Source of the DNA: Bacteroidota bacterium
GTDB lineage: Bacteria; Bacteroidota; Bacteroidia; Chitinophagales; Chitinophagaceae
NCBI GenBank assembly: GCA_013288445.1
Contig: JABDBX010000019.1
Coordinates: 1 to 32,266 of the forward strand
Length of the DNA: 32,266 nt
Direction of reading: 5' to 3'
Shown: positions 22,264-31,300 of the stretch, piece by piece
Position numbering within the stretch: position 1 is the stretch's first letter
Layout: each line of letters begins with the position of its first letter
Notes under the pieces: model-generated
Told to the model about the DNA's origin: nothing
Seen by the model: only the letters and a program-made list of their open reading frames with translations
Database searches by the model: none
Translations under genes and position numbers: made by a program

Positions 22264-24636
22264 ATGAACAATTACCGATTTATCTACTCTATATCATTAG
22301 CCATTTTATCCTTGTTTTCCACTGCCGGCTTCTCCCAGCTTACAGTGACGCCGGGCCAGCCGGCAGCCATATTGGCTGCCAAACTCGCCGGGCCGGGAAT
22401 CACGATCTTGTCGCCGACCCTCACCTGCCCCACGGTTGCAAACGGCACATTTGTTTCCGTTGCCACACCACTCACCATAGATAGTGGCATACTCCTTACC
22501 ACTGGCAAAGCTGTGCTTGCAAGCGGGGCTGAATCATACCTTGCCAGCACAAACAACAGCGCTCCCGGCGACCCGGCGCTCGCAACACTAGCGTTGACAG
22601 CTACCTTATTTGACGCCTGCACACTCCAGTTCGACTTTGTACCCAAGGGAGATACAGTAAGCTTCAATTATCAATTCGGTTCTGAAGAGTATAACCACTC
22701 CACGTGTGGGCCATACAACGATGCGTTCGCGTTCTTTATTTCGGGGCCAGGAATCGTGGGTACCCAGAACATGGCCCTCATTCCGGGAACAACCATCCCC
22801 GTAACAGTAAACAGCGTAAATAGCGGCATCCCAGGCCCTGGCTATACGCTTGCCAACTGCACAGCCATGGGCGCCGGTTCGCCTTTTACTGCTTACTATT
22901 ACGACAATACAGGTGGCACACAACTGACCTATAAAGGTTACACCAATAAAATGACGGCCTTCCATAGCGTAGCACCTTGCGATACCTATCATTTGAAAAT
23001 AAGCATTTGCGACGCAGGTAATGCCCTCTATGATTCCGGCGTTTTTATTGAAGCCGGAAGTCTGAAGACCAACTCATTCGCTTTCGATCACACCAGCGTT
23101 GTCGGAACTACCGTTAACGGCGTTCCTAATACTATTGTAAAAGGTTGCTCGCCCGCCACTATTAAGGTAATAAGCGCCCACGCTACAACCAGCGCACAAA
23201 CCGTTCATTTTATTTTTGGCGGAACAGCCATCCACGGCACAGACTTTACAGCGCCAGATAGCGCCACAATAGCAACTGGCGCCGACAGTGTGGTCTTTAC
23301 GATCTCCGGCCTGTCAACCACTACAACGGGATCCAAAACAGTATCAGTATATTTATTGTCATCGTTTAGTTGTGGTATTGCCGATAGTATAACCCTAAAT
23401 ATCATGGACACCCCGTCCGCCCACATCCTTACCCCCGATACCACTATCTGCAGCGGAGTATCTTTCCCCTTGCGCACTACGGGTACGCCAGGTCTTGCCT
23501 ATAGCTGGTCGCCGGCAACCGGGTTAAGCAGCGCCGCAATTGCAGAGCCCACTGCCTCACCCACCGCCACCGCCACTTACATAATGAATGCTGCCCTTAC
23601 CGGCTCTGGCTGCCCCACCATTACGTCAGCCGTAACCGTGGTTGTGGACAACGCCGTGATAACCCTGCTTACTGCTGATACCTCGCTGTGTGGCAGCGCC
23701 TCCGTATCCATGCTGGTAACCGGCGACCCGGCGCTTAGCTATAGTTGGTCACCTGCAGCCGGTCTTAGCAATCCCTTTATACAAGACCCAATTGCAACAC
23801 CAGATACTACAACCGACTACACAGTTACCGCAACATCTATTGATGGGCGTTGTTCATCCTCGGCCTCTGTATTAATAACTGTTGCCAACCCAGGTGTATC
23901 TGTAGCCTTTAAGGACACAACCATTTGCCTCAATTCATCAATGCAACTATTGGTCCATGGCCCTACCTGGCTTTCATACAACTGGTCCCCTTCCACCGGT
24001 TTATCTAACCCCTATACCCGGCAGCCAATCGCCTCCCCCACAACTACCACTACCTACACAATAACCGCTACTGTTGCAGGTTCCAGTTGTATCACTACTG
24101 GTGAGGTGACCGTGCATGTAGCCAGTGCCTCCATCAAAAATATCACTGCCAACCACACCATTCCTTATGGCAGCAGTATTCAACTCAATGCGGATAGCGT
24201 ACTCTACTATATGTGGACGCCAGATAACGGTTCGCTTAACAACACCAACATTAATGACCCGGTTGCAACCCCGTTGGCGCCTACCACATATGTAGTTCAT
24301 GGCCTTGATAAATATGGTTGCCCTGCATCAGACTCGGTTAAAATAGACCTGACCTACGACAATATCTTTATACCCGATGCCTTCACACCCAACAATGACG
24401 GACGGAATGACTTCTTCCGCATCGCAAATCTTGGGTACTACAAGCTGGTAAATATGAGCGTATATAACCGTTGGGGCGCATTAGTTTATCACGTTACTGA
24501 TGGCGATAACAAAGGTTGGGATGGCACCTACTACGGCGCGCCGCAGGATATGGGCACTTACAACTATCTCGTCATTATCGAAAGTCCGGAAGGAATCACC
24601 CAAACCTTTAAAGGCAATGTTACATTGATCAGATAA
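22264..24636 (+). CDS. Choice-of-anchor L protein with Ig-like modules and T9SS type B sorting domain
   Basis: 790 residues. Signal peptide ~1-24 (cut after GFSQ). A choice-of-anchor L domain at ~25-270 shows ILLTTGKA, FDFVPKGDTVSFNYQFGSEEY, FAFFISGPG and the closing ISICDAGNALYDSGVFIEAGS. A Calx-beta-like segment at ~275-380 (GTAIHGTDFTAPDSA) follows. Then come four PKD/Ig-like modules at ~385-697 with YSWSPATGLS cores, related to the 8-repeat array of the giant protein. Residues 701-790 form the gliding-motility-associated (type B) sorting domain: IFIPDAFTPNNDGRND, VYNRWGALVY, WDGTYYG. It is probably secreted by T9SS and held on or near the surface; no enzymatic site is visible. AAGGAAC about 8 bases before the ATG is a possible ribosome binding site. 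Confidence 0.93.
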   Translation: MNNYRFIYSISLAILSLFSTAGFSQLTVTPGQPAAILAAKLAGPGITILSPTLTCPTVANGTFVSVATPLTIDSGILLTTGKAVLASGAESYLASTNNSAPGDPALATLALTATLFDACTLQFDFVPKGDTVSFNYQFGSEEYNHSTCGPYNDAFAFFISGPGIVGTQNMALIPGTTIPVTVNSVNSGIPGPGYTLANCTAMGAGSPFTAYYYDNTGGTQLTYKGYTNKMTAFHSVAPCDTYHLKISICDAGNALYDSGVFIEAGSLKTNSFAFDHTSVVGTTVNGVPNTIVKGCSPATIKVISAHATTSAQTVHFIFGGTAIHGTDFTAPDSATIATGADSVVFTISGLSTTTTGSKTVSVYLLSSFSCGIADSITLNIMDTPSAHILTPDTTICSGVSFPLRTTGTPGLAYSWSPATGLSSAAIAEPTASPTATATYIMNAALTGSGCPTITSAVTVVVDNAVITLLTADTSLCGSASVSMLVTGDPALSYSWSPAAGLSNPFIQDPIATPDTTTDYTVTATSIDGRCSSSASVLITVANPGVSVAFKDTTICLNSSMQLLVHGPTWLSYNWSPSTGLSNPYTRQPIASPTTTTTYTITATVAGSSCITTGEVTVHVASASIKNITANHTIPYGSSIQLNADSVLYYMWTPDNGSLNNTNINDPVATPLAPTTYVVHGLDKYGCPASDSVKIDLTYDNIFIPDAFTPNNDGRNDFFRIANLGYYKLVNMSVYNRWGALVYHVTDGDNKGWDGTYYGAPQDMGTYNYLVIIESPEGITQTFKGNVTLIR

Positions 24637-24680
24637 TGGTTGGGAGAACCAATACACTGAATCCTTAACATTCCAATCAA

Positions 24681-24723
24681 TAATATACCTTTATATTAGA
24701 GCATCTTAATGCACTAATATAAA
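24681..24723 (+). promoter_or_regulatory. Overlapping palindromes abutting the transporter start codon
   Basis: 24690-24723 is a 34-bp palindrome: 10-bp arms TTTATATTAG and CTAATATAAA, an A:A mismatch, GCAT with ATGC, and a 4-nt CTTA loop. Its right arm ends at the base before the ATG. A second hairpin (TAATATA 24681-24687 with TATATTA 24692-24698) uses part of the same left arm, so the two structures exclude each other. It could be an operator or an RNA switch; no regulator is encoded in the window. Confidence 0.55.
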
Positions 24724-25956
24724 ATGGAACGTTTTACCGGCATCATCGGCATACTGCTGATACTTGGAATTGCTTTTGCTTTTTCCAACAACAGGAAACG
24801 CATAAATAAGCGCCTTGTGCTGAGCGGGCTGGGCTTGCAGGCGCTCATTGCCGTGCTGGTGTTGAAAGTGCCTGCCATAAACTTCTTCTTCCAATACCTG
24901 GGGCATGGGATGCAGAAATTAGAGAGCTTCGCAAAACAAGGCGCAGGCTTTATATATGGCGGCATCGGCGTGTACGATCATGCCGGTAATGTTGTGAATT
25001 ACCGCACTGCGCCGGTATTTGTTTTTGCGTTCAATCTCACAGCCGTTATTATATTGGTTTGCATACTGGTGGCTATGCTTTACCACCTGCGCATTATGCA
25101 GTTCATTGTTTCCATCATTGCAAGGGCTATGAATTTTGTAATGCGGGTAAGCGGGGCTGAGGCGTTAAGCAATATTGCCAGCGCATTTGTGGGCCAGGTA
25201 GAGGCACAGGTAATGATACGTGGTTACCTGCCTACAATGACCAGCAGTGAGCTGCTTGCATCCATGAGTGGCAGTCTTGCCTGTATCTCGGGCGGCATCC
25301 TCATTGTATATGCCAATATGGGCGCCCGGCCCGATTATCTTATAGCAGCAAGCCTCATGGCGGCACCTGGCGCACTGGTCATTTCCAAAATAGTTTTCCC
25401 GGAAACTGAAGAATCGCAAACAATGGGCAAAGTGAAACTGGATGTAAAAAGCACCTACGCCAATCTGCTAGATGCCATAACTCACGGCGCCGCCGATGGT
25501 TTTAAAATAGCAATGAATGTAATGGCCATGCTAATGGGCTTCATCGCCCTGATAGCTATGACCAACTGGATACTGGGGCATGTAGTCCACGGACTCTCGC
25601 TCGATGTTATTTTCGCAAAACTCTTTTACCCGTTCGCCTGGGCTATGGGTGTGCCCTCCGCTGATGTTAACAACGCAGCAACCCTGCTCGGACAAAAGCT
25701 CAGTATCAATGAATTTGTGGCCTTCTCAAATCTTACAGCCAACACCTTACCTGTGACCACACCGAAGGGGTTTACCATAATTACCATAGCTATTTGCGGC
25801 TTCGCCAATTTCAGTAGCGTAGGAATGCAGATAGGCAGCATCGGCGAACTCGCCCCCGGCCGTAAAACAGACCTTGCCCGCCTGGGCATGAAAGCGCTGC
25901 TATGCGGCACATTAGCTTCTTACCTCTCCGCAACCATAGCTGGTATGCTGATGTAG
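24724..25956 (+). CDS. Concentrative nucleoside transporter (CNT/NupC family)
   Basis: A 410-aa polytopic inner-membrane protein of the concentrative nucleoside transporter family, which imports nucleosides with Na+ or H+. Family landmarks: GAEALSNIASAFVGQVEAQ (residues 144-162, the first nucleoside-binding hairpin), SINEFVAFSNL with Glu330, and ICGFANFSSVGMQIG with Asn362 and Ser365. These correspond to the Glu/Asn/Ser nucleoside contacts known from Vibrio CNT. The usual GQTEAP is GQVEAQ here, replacing the Thr and Pro. Length and hydrophobic profile fit the family. It sits 87 bp after the anchor-L gene and behind two secreted phosphodiesterases, consistent with uptake of nucleosides they release. 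The start is fixed by the palindrome directly upstream and the first membrane segment. Confidence 0.93.
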   Translation: MERFTGIIGILLILGIAFAFSNNRKRINKRLVLSGLGLQALIAVLVLKVPAINFFFQYLGHGMQKLESFAKQGAGFIYGGIGVYDHAGNVVNYRTAPVFVFAFNLTAVIILVCILVAMLYHLRIMQFIVSIIARAMNFVMRVSGAEALSNIASAFVGQVEAQVMIRGYLPTMTSSELLASMSGSLACISGGILIVYANMGARPDYLIAASLMAAPGALVISKIVFPETEESQTMGKVKLDVKSTYANLLDAITHGAADGFKIAMNVMAMLMGFIALIAMTNWILGHVVHGLSLDVIFAKLFYPFAWAMGVPSADVNNAATLLGQKLSINEFVAFSNLTANTLPVTTPKGFTIITIAICGFANFSSVGMQIGSIGELAPGRKTDLARLGMKALLCGTLASYLSATIAGMLM

Positions 25957-26250
25957 GTAATATCACTATTAAATCACCTCGCGAATCGAACTGCCCTCAC
26001 TGCAGGCAAAAAAATTGATACGCCAAAGCTGTTTGAAAATGACATTGTTACTCGTCCTGCCCACCACACCAACTCGCGTCATTGCGAGGAACGAAGCAAC
26101 CTCACGAAATTCAGAACACCTTATCCGCATCAATAGAATCAAGAGTTTTGAAGGGCTCGTTCGCAAATTGAAATAATCGAGATAACTCGCGTTTTACATA
26201 GCATCTCCATTCAGGGCTCTACCGCGTACCCACATCTATATTACTGTATT
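25957..26250. other. Gene-free stretch with a dispersed repeat
   Basis: There is no supported gene here. 26078-26116 carries CGTCATTGCGAGGAACGAAG and the bases after it, a motif I recognise as a widely dispersed intergenic repeat in many bacterial genomes. A related ATTGCGAGG with a diverged tail lies at 26507-26540, on the other side of the palindromic element. Confidence 0.5.
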
Positions 26251-26261
26251 TCATGCCACGA

Positions 26262-26419
26262 TATGCCCCAGCGGGGCTACCTTTTTGTAGCCAAATATTG
26301 AACAACTTGGGATGTGCCCCGTTGGGGCTAACACCAATTGCGATTGATGTTAGCCCCAACGGGGCATTTACATGTTTTTTTGTCTTGATGCTACAAAAAG
26401 GTAGCCCCGCTGGGGCATA
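26262..26419. repeat. Nested REP-like palindromic element
   Basis: The outer arms 26262-26291 and 26390-26419 are perfect 30-bp inverted repeats (TATGCCCCAGCGGGGCTAC... and its complement). Inside them, 26315-26333 and 26348-26366 are perfect 19-bp inverted repeats (TGCCCCGTTGGGGCTAACA and its complement) around a 14-nt loop. Each arm also contains a GCCCC-GGGGC mini-palindrome. This is the layout of a composite REP/BIME-type element. The ORF called at 26253-26543 simply runs through it. Confidence 0.85.
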
Positions 26420-26572
26420 CTATATTATCAATAAACACTTGTGGGTACACGGCTGCTCAGGGCCGGGGGGGCTTGCGAATATGCTAGCCAAATGCCGCAT
26501 ACCAAATTGCGAGGTGCAAGGAGTTCTGAAATTGATACAGTAACCATTTGCATCAACACTTCTCACGAAAGC

Positions 26573-26605
26573 AAAAAAGGCCGCCTCGATTGAGACGGCC
26601 TTTTT
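26573..26605. terminator. Bidirectional rho-independent terminator
   Basis: A GGCCGCCTC / GAGACGGCC stem (one mismatch, 4-nt GATT loop) is flanked by six A on the left and five T on the right. It lies 23 bp beyond the stop codon of the minus-strand anchor-J gene and terminates that gene. It can also stop transcripts arriving from the plus-strand cluster. Confidence 0.85.
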
Positions 26606-26627
26606 CAAGTTAGTAAAAATGATGTTG

Positions 26628-27521
26628 TTACTGCACTACAAACTTCGTAACGCCATAACTGTTTTCATTCCCGATCTTTAGAACATACATACCAGTTGCA
26701 AGTCCAGGATTATTAACAGGCAACATCTCATAGCTGCCGTTTGAAGTAATATTTTGGGCATAAACCTTTTTACCCAAAAGGTCAAATATCACAAGTGTGT
26801 ATTGTCCTTCGGCTGCTTGATATCCTACGGTGATCTCATTTGCAGTGGCCTGGCCTATCACCGAAACAGGAAGCTGAGCAACGCTGATCTCCTTAACACC
26901 TGTGGTGGGATAAGTTCCCAACGCAATAGTAGATGTTGCAACGCTGTCTATATTCCACCTGCTGCCGTCTGTATCAGACGAAGTGTATTTAAACCCAACG
27001 TAAAGCGGCGTTGATTTGTAAGAGGTAAGATTTACCTGGAATTTTTTAAATGCAAGTGCACCGGTATCGTCAAACATCGTTGTATGCGGATGAGCAAGCT
27101 CATGCCATGTTGCTGCTGTAGGAGACCCTGTACCAGTATAATTATTAGACACCATAATGTGCAACGAGTCGCCTGCAAATTTATACAGTGCGTAGAAATT
27201 CAGGTAAATATTTGTGTAGCTGCTCAACGTCAGTTGCGGGGTTATCAGCCAGTCTTCGTTGGCATAGTTGCTGCCTGCGGCGTATCCGTTCATTTCCATG
27301 CAGGCAGAATTAAGAAAGCCATATTCCGAATAGCCTTCCCATACCTGGTCGCCGGTTACGCTGTAGTTATACCAGTTCGGTGGAAAATAAGCTTTTGGAG
27401 ATCCTCCTGGCCCTGGAGAAATACTGTCACACACGTCAAAATTCTCAACCAGTGAAGTTACCTGGGCATTCGCACATGTGCAGAAAACTGCGAACAAGGA
27501 AAGTAAAATTGTCTTTTTCAT
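26628..27521 (-). CDS. Choice-of-anchor J (cleaved adhesin) protein with T9SS type A sorting domain
   Basis: 297 residues from the ATG at 27521. The ORF track begins six codons earlier at a TTG, but the ATG followed by KKTILLSLF gives a standard signal peptide (cut after CANAQ), so I prefer it. The middle is a choice-of-anchor J/cleaved-adhesin domain: ENFDVCD near the start, ACMEMNGYAAGSNYANEDWLITPQL as the hallmark, and DGSRWNIDSVA closing the jelly roll. The last ~80 residues are a type A sorting domain (VIFDLLGKKVYAQ, GMYVLKIG). Such domains usually bind glycans or proteins; the ligand is unknown. It lies 90 bp downstream of the TonB receptor on the same strand and may be co-transcribed with it. 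Confidence 0.92.
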   Translation of the reverse strand: MKKTILLSLFAVFCTCANAQVTSLVENFDVCDSISPGPGGSPKAYFPPNWYNYSVTGDQVWEGYSEYGFLNSACMEMNGYAAGSNYANEDWLITPQLTLSSYTNIYLNFYALYKFAGDSLHIMVSNNYTGTGSPTAATWHELAHPHTTMFDDTGALAFKKFQVNLTSYKSTPLYVGFKYTSSDTDGSRWNIDSVATSTIALGTYPTTGVKEISVAQLPVSVIGQATANEITVGYQAAEGQYTLVIFDLLGKKVYAQNITSNGSYEMLPVNNPGLATGMYVLKIGNENSYGVTKFVVQ

Positions 27522-27611
27522 AAAAATTTGTTTCGGCAAAAGTCAATGAAGCGTGTTATTAAAATATTAAGCCGGCACTAAGAAATTCTAACCAAATTGT
27601 AAACGAAAGGG

Positions 27612-30600
27612 TTAAAAATTATACCGCAAACCAAGTTGCATACTCCATGTGCTGCCAGTAGAGACTGTGTTCATAAATGTGCTTGTTGGCAATACAGTTT
27701 GCCCCTGATCGTTTATCATCGTTGCCATTTGATAGGTGGTAACGCCTTTTGTAGTTGAGCCGCTAAGGATAGAACCATAAGGAATGGTCAGCGTCTTCTC
27801 TATTCCCCAATTCTTGTTTATCAAGTTCGGGAGGTTCAGAATATCTGCGGTGAACTGCAATGAATTATTCCGTTTACCGATCTTTGTAAACACATCTTCG
27901 ATGAATTTAAGATTAAGGCTATTATAAAAAGGATAATGCGCACCATTACGCTGCATATACTGCCCCCTGTGGCTGTTCAGGTATTTATCCTGGCTTATAA
28001 AGGCATTGAACGCTGCCGCTTCCTGTGCTGCTGAAAATAAAACCTTCCCAGTATTCCTGTCCACTATTGATTTCCATTTCAGTTCATTGGCATCATGGGG
28101 TATGTATATAAGTTGCCCATAAATACCATCTCCGTTTACATCATCGTAATAAGTAAAATCGAAATTGCCTGCGGTCGATCCGCTGTAGTAAAGGGATAAC
28201 GTACTTGCAAGGTGCTTCAGGTACTCATAACGATAAGATACAGTGGCGACAATGCGGTTGGGCGTGTAATATGCCGATGGAGCCAGCATATTTTCATTTG
28301 GTGTATTCAAATGGTCTAAGCCTTCCCAGGCCGAGCTTGCCTGTGAACCGGGATTGGCAGAAACTTCTGCCGCATAAGAACGGGTATAATAGATGGAACC
28401 ATAAAAGCCCTTTTTAGCCGGTATTGCCGCCCCTATTGTCTCGGAGTACGAGTAGCCGGGTTTGGAATTGGCAAGTATATATACGCCGCTTATGCCAGAG
28501 TATATTCTTGACCCGGGATAAGTCGGTCTGTGGTCGTTCGAATCGACCATGTCTCCGGTAGGGTTAGGCTGATTTGCATTGAACTGGTAAACGGCATAGA
28601 TCTCTTTAGTATAGATAAATTCCGACGTCGCTATTATCCCCAGCCAGGGTAGTTTGTAGTCTGCAGCAAGGTCAGAACGCCACACTTCCGGCATCTTGAA
28701 ATCAGGGGCTACTATGGATACCAATCCGGGAACGGCATTGCCGCTCTGCTGCGGAAAATACTGGTTGCGTATTGCCGTGGGCAGGTGTGCTATCGCAGAA
28801 TCAGGATTGGGCTGGAAAGTTAGGTACTTTAGAACCGTAGGATCGGTAACCTGCACATTGTTGGAAACAACACCCGAGTTTGCCGGTGCATTGGTGAACC
28901 ATACAAACGGTATCTGGCCTAAAAACACGCCGGTACCGCCGCGTATCTGTAATTTTCTGCTATCGAATGGCGACCAGTTAAACCCAAAGCGGGGAGCAAT
29001 AACTGGCTTTTCTTTCGGCCATTGGTTGGCATTGTAGTGAGTCGTGTTATACGCAGTCCCGTAGCCATTATTATATGCCGAATTTGGGTTAAGCAGGTTA
29101 AGCGTATCAATGTATTTGTTTTGCGGTATGGTATTCAGGTACAGTGGCATATCCACCCTTACACCACCAGTAAGCATAAGATGGTTGTTTAGCAGGTTTA
29201 CCTTGTCCTGAACATATGCTCCCGGCAGGCCGTAGTGAACAGTGGAATACCCACTCTGTCCCTGGTAAGGATATGTGTAGCCAAATACCGTAGGCGCATT
29301 ACCACTCATGAAATCCTGTGTGGAAGCAAATCGATAGTAGGAAGTACCATACGGAAAGTAACCATTGGCAAAGGTCAGGTATTGGTAAGAAACGCCGCCC
29401 GTGAAATTGTTAATACCAGCACGCACAGTAACGTTATCGTAAAGCGTAAGGGTGTTTTGCTTCACATCGTTTTGGTAAGTAAACAATTCGTAGCCAAGGC
29501 TCATAATATTGTCCGTTGGACTTCCTGACTGAGGGTCAAGAATATCAATAAATGGGAACTGGGTACTAGGGCTGCTACGTGTGTCTCTTGCCTGCGTGTA
29601 AGTGGTAAGTACCTGGTTAGAAACGTTGCTGCTTATTGCGCTCACCCATTCAAGGCTATACGAATTTACGGTATGAACGGTACTGTAATCAGTATTTGCA
29701 AATGACAGCGCATTTTGGCCGTCGCGGCCATTAGAGACGCTTCCCCCGGCAGCACTGGTAGAATTTACAAGACTCGGGATACTGGCATTATAATGTGTAA
29801 AGCTCGCGTCAAGCTTATTTTTATCATCAAGATTATAGTCAAGGCGGGCTATGAAACGGGTATAGGTGCTGGTAAAGGTATTGTCGTAACCTGGGCCGCC
29901 AGGATATGCGCCGGTATTATACTGGTATTGTTTCTTTACAAAATCAGATACGTCCTGCATGCTATCTGCGTTAGCCCTGGAAATGGTCGGCCCTGTTGCC
30001 CCATTAGTATTAGCCGTATAAGCGGGACTCATTGCAGGGTGAACATTTCGTTCATATTCCCCGTTCACAAAAAAGAAAAGTTTGTTCTTAATGATCGGGC
30101 CGCCAAGCCTTGCGCCAAAAACATTATTGATTGATTTTGTAGCGGGCGGCAAATTGTCGGATCCGACATGGGTACCGTTAAAACTCTGGTCGCGATAATA
30201 GGTATAGGCCGACCCAGTAAACTCATTAGTGCCGCTACGCGTTACCAGGTTGATGTTTGCCCCTGTAAAATCACTTTGGCGTACATCAAAATCCGATAAT
30301 GCTACTTGTATTTCCTGGACAGCGTCCAATGGGATAGGCATCCCGCCACCGGCAAATCCAGAACTCAACCCAAATGAACTATTAAAATTAGCGCCATTGA
30401 TCTGCACATTATTGTACAAATTGTTCCTACCCGCAAAATTAGTGCCACTGCTTTGCGGTGTAAGGCTGGTAAAATCTAATGCGCTTCGGGATATATTTGG
30501 AATAGTAGCTATTTCGTCTGCCGTGATGATGGTCGATGCGCCCGTACGTTGGCTATTTAAAATGGCGCTTTTTTTGGCCTTTACAGATACTCCCTCTAAT

Positions 30601-30944
30601 TGCTGTGTGGTATTAATTTTACTCGCAACCAATTGATACGTTTCACCAAGCTCCAGGGTAATATTATCATAAGAACGCACTACATCCAGCCCAAAGCTTA
30701 TAGTAACTTTATAAGGGCCACCCACACGCATATTCTGCAAATTGAAACTCCCATCGCTTTTCACATCCGTGCCATATACGGTACCTGATGGCAGGTGCGT
30801 GGCGCGCACTATTGCTCCCACCAGTGATTTGTCGGAATCATCTTTTACAAACCCCACCATACTTGCCGATGTAACCTGCGCAGCTACATGGAAACCCAAC
30901 AATACATTAATAAACAAAAGAACCAAAATAGCTTTCAACCGCAT
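27612..30944 (-). CDS. TonB-dependent receptor with carboxypeptidase-regulatory-like domain (Oar-like)
   Basis: 1110 residues from the ATG at 30944; the track's TTG start seven codons earlier lacks support. A signal peptide (MRLKAILVLLFINVLLGFHVAAQ) is followed by a carboxypeptidase-regulatory-like domain at about 30-100 (GFVKDDSDKSLVGAIV, SDGSFNLQNMRVGGPY). Next is a plug domain at ~115-240 (TADEIATIPNISRSALDF, NNLYNNVQINGANFN, VQEIQVALSDFDVRQSDFTGANINLVTRSGTNEFTG) and a long outer-membrane barrel ending in LGLRYNF, with the terminal Phe needed for barrel assembly. The layout matches Oar-type receptors, which import an unknown ligand or act in surface protein biogenesis. No SusD partner is adjacent, so a glycan-uptake role is not supported. 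Confidence 0.93.
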   Translation of the reverse strand: MRLKAILVLLFINVLLGFHVAAQVTSASMVGFVKDDSDKSLVGAIVRATHLPSGTVYGTDVKSDGSFNLQNMRVGGPYKVTISFGLDVVRSYDNITLELGETYQLVASKINTTQQLEGVSVKAKKSAILNSQRTGASTIITADEIATIPNISRSALDFTSLTPQSSGTNFAGRNNLYNNVQINGANFNSSFGLSSGFAGGGMPIPLDAVQEIQVALSDFDVRQSDFTGANINLVTRSGTNEFTGSAYTYYRDQSFNGTHVGSDNLPPATKSINNVFGARLGGPIIKNKLFFFVNGEYERNVHPAMSPAYTANTNGATGPTISRANADSMQDVSDFVKKQYQYNTGAYPGGPGYDNTFTSTYTRFIARLDYNLDDKNKLDASFTHYNASIPSLVNSTSAAGGSVSNGRDGQNALSFANTDYSTVHTVNSYSLEWVSAISSNVSNQVLTTYTQARDTRSSPSTQFPFIDILDPQSGSPTDNIMSLGYELFTYQNDVKQNTLTLYDNVTVRAGINNFTGGVSYQYLTFANGYFPYGTSYYRFASTQDFMSGNAPTVFGYTYPYQGQSGYSTVHYGLPGAYVQDKVNLLNNHLMLTGGVRVDMPLYLNTIPQNKYIDTLNLLNPNSAYNNGYGTAYNTTHYNANQWPKEKPVIAPRFGFNWSPFDSRKLQIRGGTGVFLGQIPFVWFTNAPANSGVVSNNVQVTDPTVLKYLTFQPNPDSAIAHLPTAIRNQYFPQQSGNAVPGLVSIVAPDFKMPEVWRSDLAADYKLPWLGIIATSEFIYTKEIYAVYQFNANQPNPTGDMVDSNDHRPTYPGSRIYSGISGVYILANSKPGYSYSETIGAAIPAKKGFYGSIYYTRSYAAEVSANPGSQASSAWEGLDHLNTPNENMLAPSAYYTPNRIVATVSYRYEYLKHLASTLSLYYSGSTAGNFDFTYYDDVNGDGIYGQLIYIPHDANELKWKSIVDRNTGKVLFSAAQEAAAFNAFISQDKYLNSHRGQYMQRNGAHYPFYNSLNLKFIEDVFTKIGKRNNSLQFTADILNLPNLINKNWGIEKTLTIPYGSILSGSTTKGVTTYQMATMINDQGQTVLPTSTFMNTVSTGSTWSMQLGLRYNF

Positions 30945-31300
30945 GATCTGTGAATTTTGTTGCAAAACAACAACTCGCGTTTCAATACGGTTTTACCGGA
31001 ACGTTACTATTTTATTATCGTAAAATTGTCTTTTCGTTAAGTGACGTTGACAAAATAAATGCCACTATATGATGATGTTATTTTTCTTTTATGCGAGGTG
31101 CAAAATCCGCGAATAGTGCGCTATTTAAGGACTTTTGCAACGAAGCAGAAATGAAAAAGAACGAGTCAGATGGTGGTATTTATTTTGCAATCGTCACTGA
31201 CTATCAGTAAAAATGAAAATGCAGAAGAAACACCGATTCCTCAATACCATCTCCATACCGAAAAAGACCGCTTATTAAACCAGGTTTGGGCTATAACAAC
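30945..31300. other. Intergenic region upstream of the TonB receptor
   Basis: AT-rich, with no supported gene. It must contain the receptor promoter on the minus strand, but I cannot place a convincing TTTG/TAnnTTTG pair. Two tiny plus-strand ORFs (31151-31210, 31213-31278) start with ATG-AAA but have no coding support. The 52-bp block shared by the two giant genes is not present here. Confidence 0.5.

Noticed and set aside
26253-26543. 96-aa plus-strand ORF in the intergenic region
   Set aside because: It runs through the nested palindromes and the dispersed repeat and has no homology-like features.
30229-30636. 135-aa plus-strand ORF
   Set aside because: It is antisense to the plug domain of the TonB-dependent receptor.
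31151-31278. Two tiny plus-strand ORFs (19 and 21 aa) starting ATG-AAA
   Set aside because: No ribosome site, no conservation evidence and no hydrophobic or other pattern; probably chance in AT-rich DNA.
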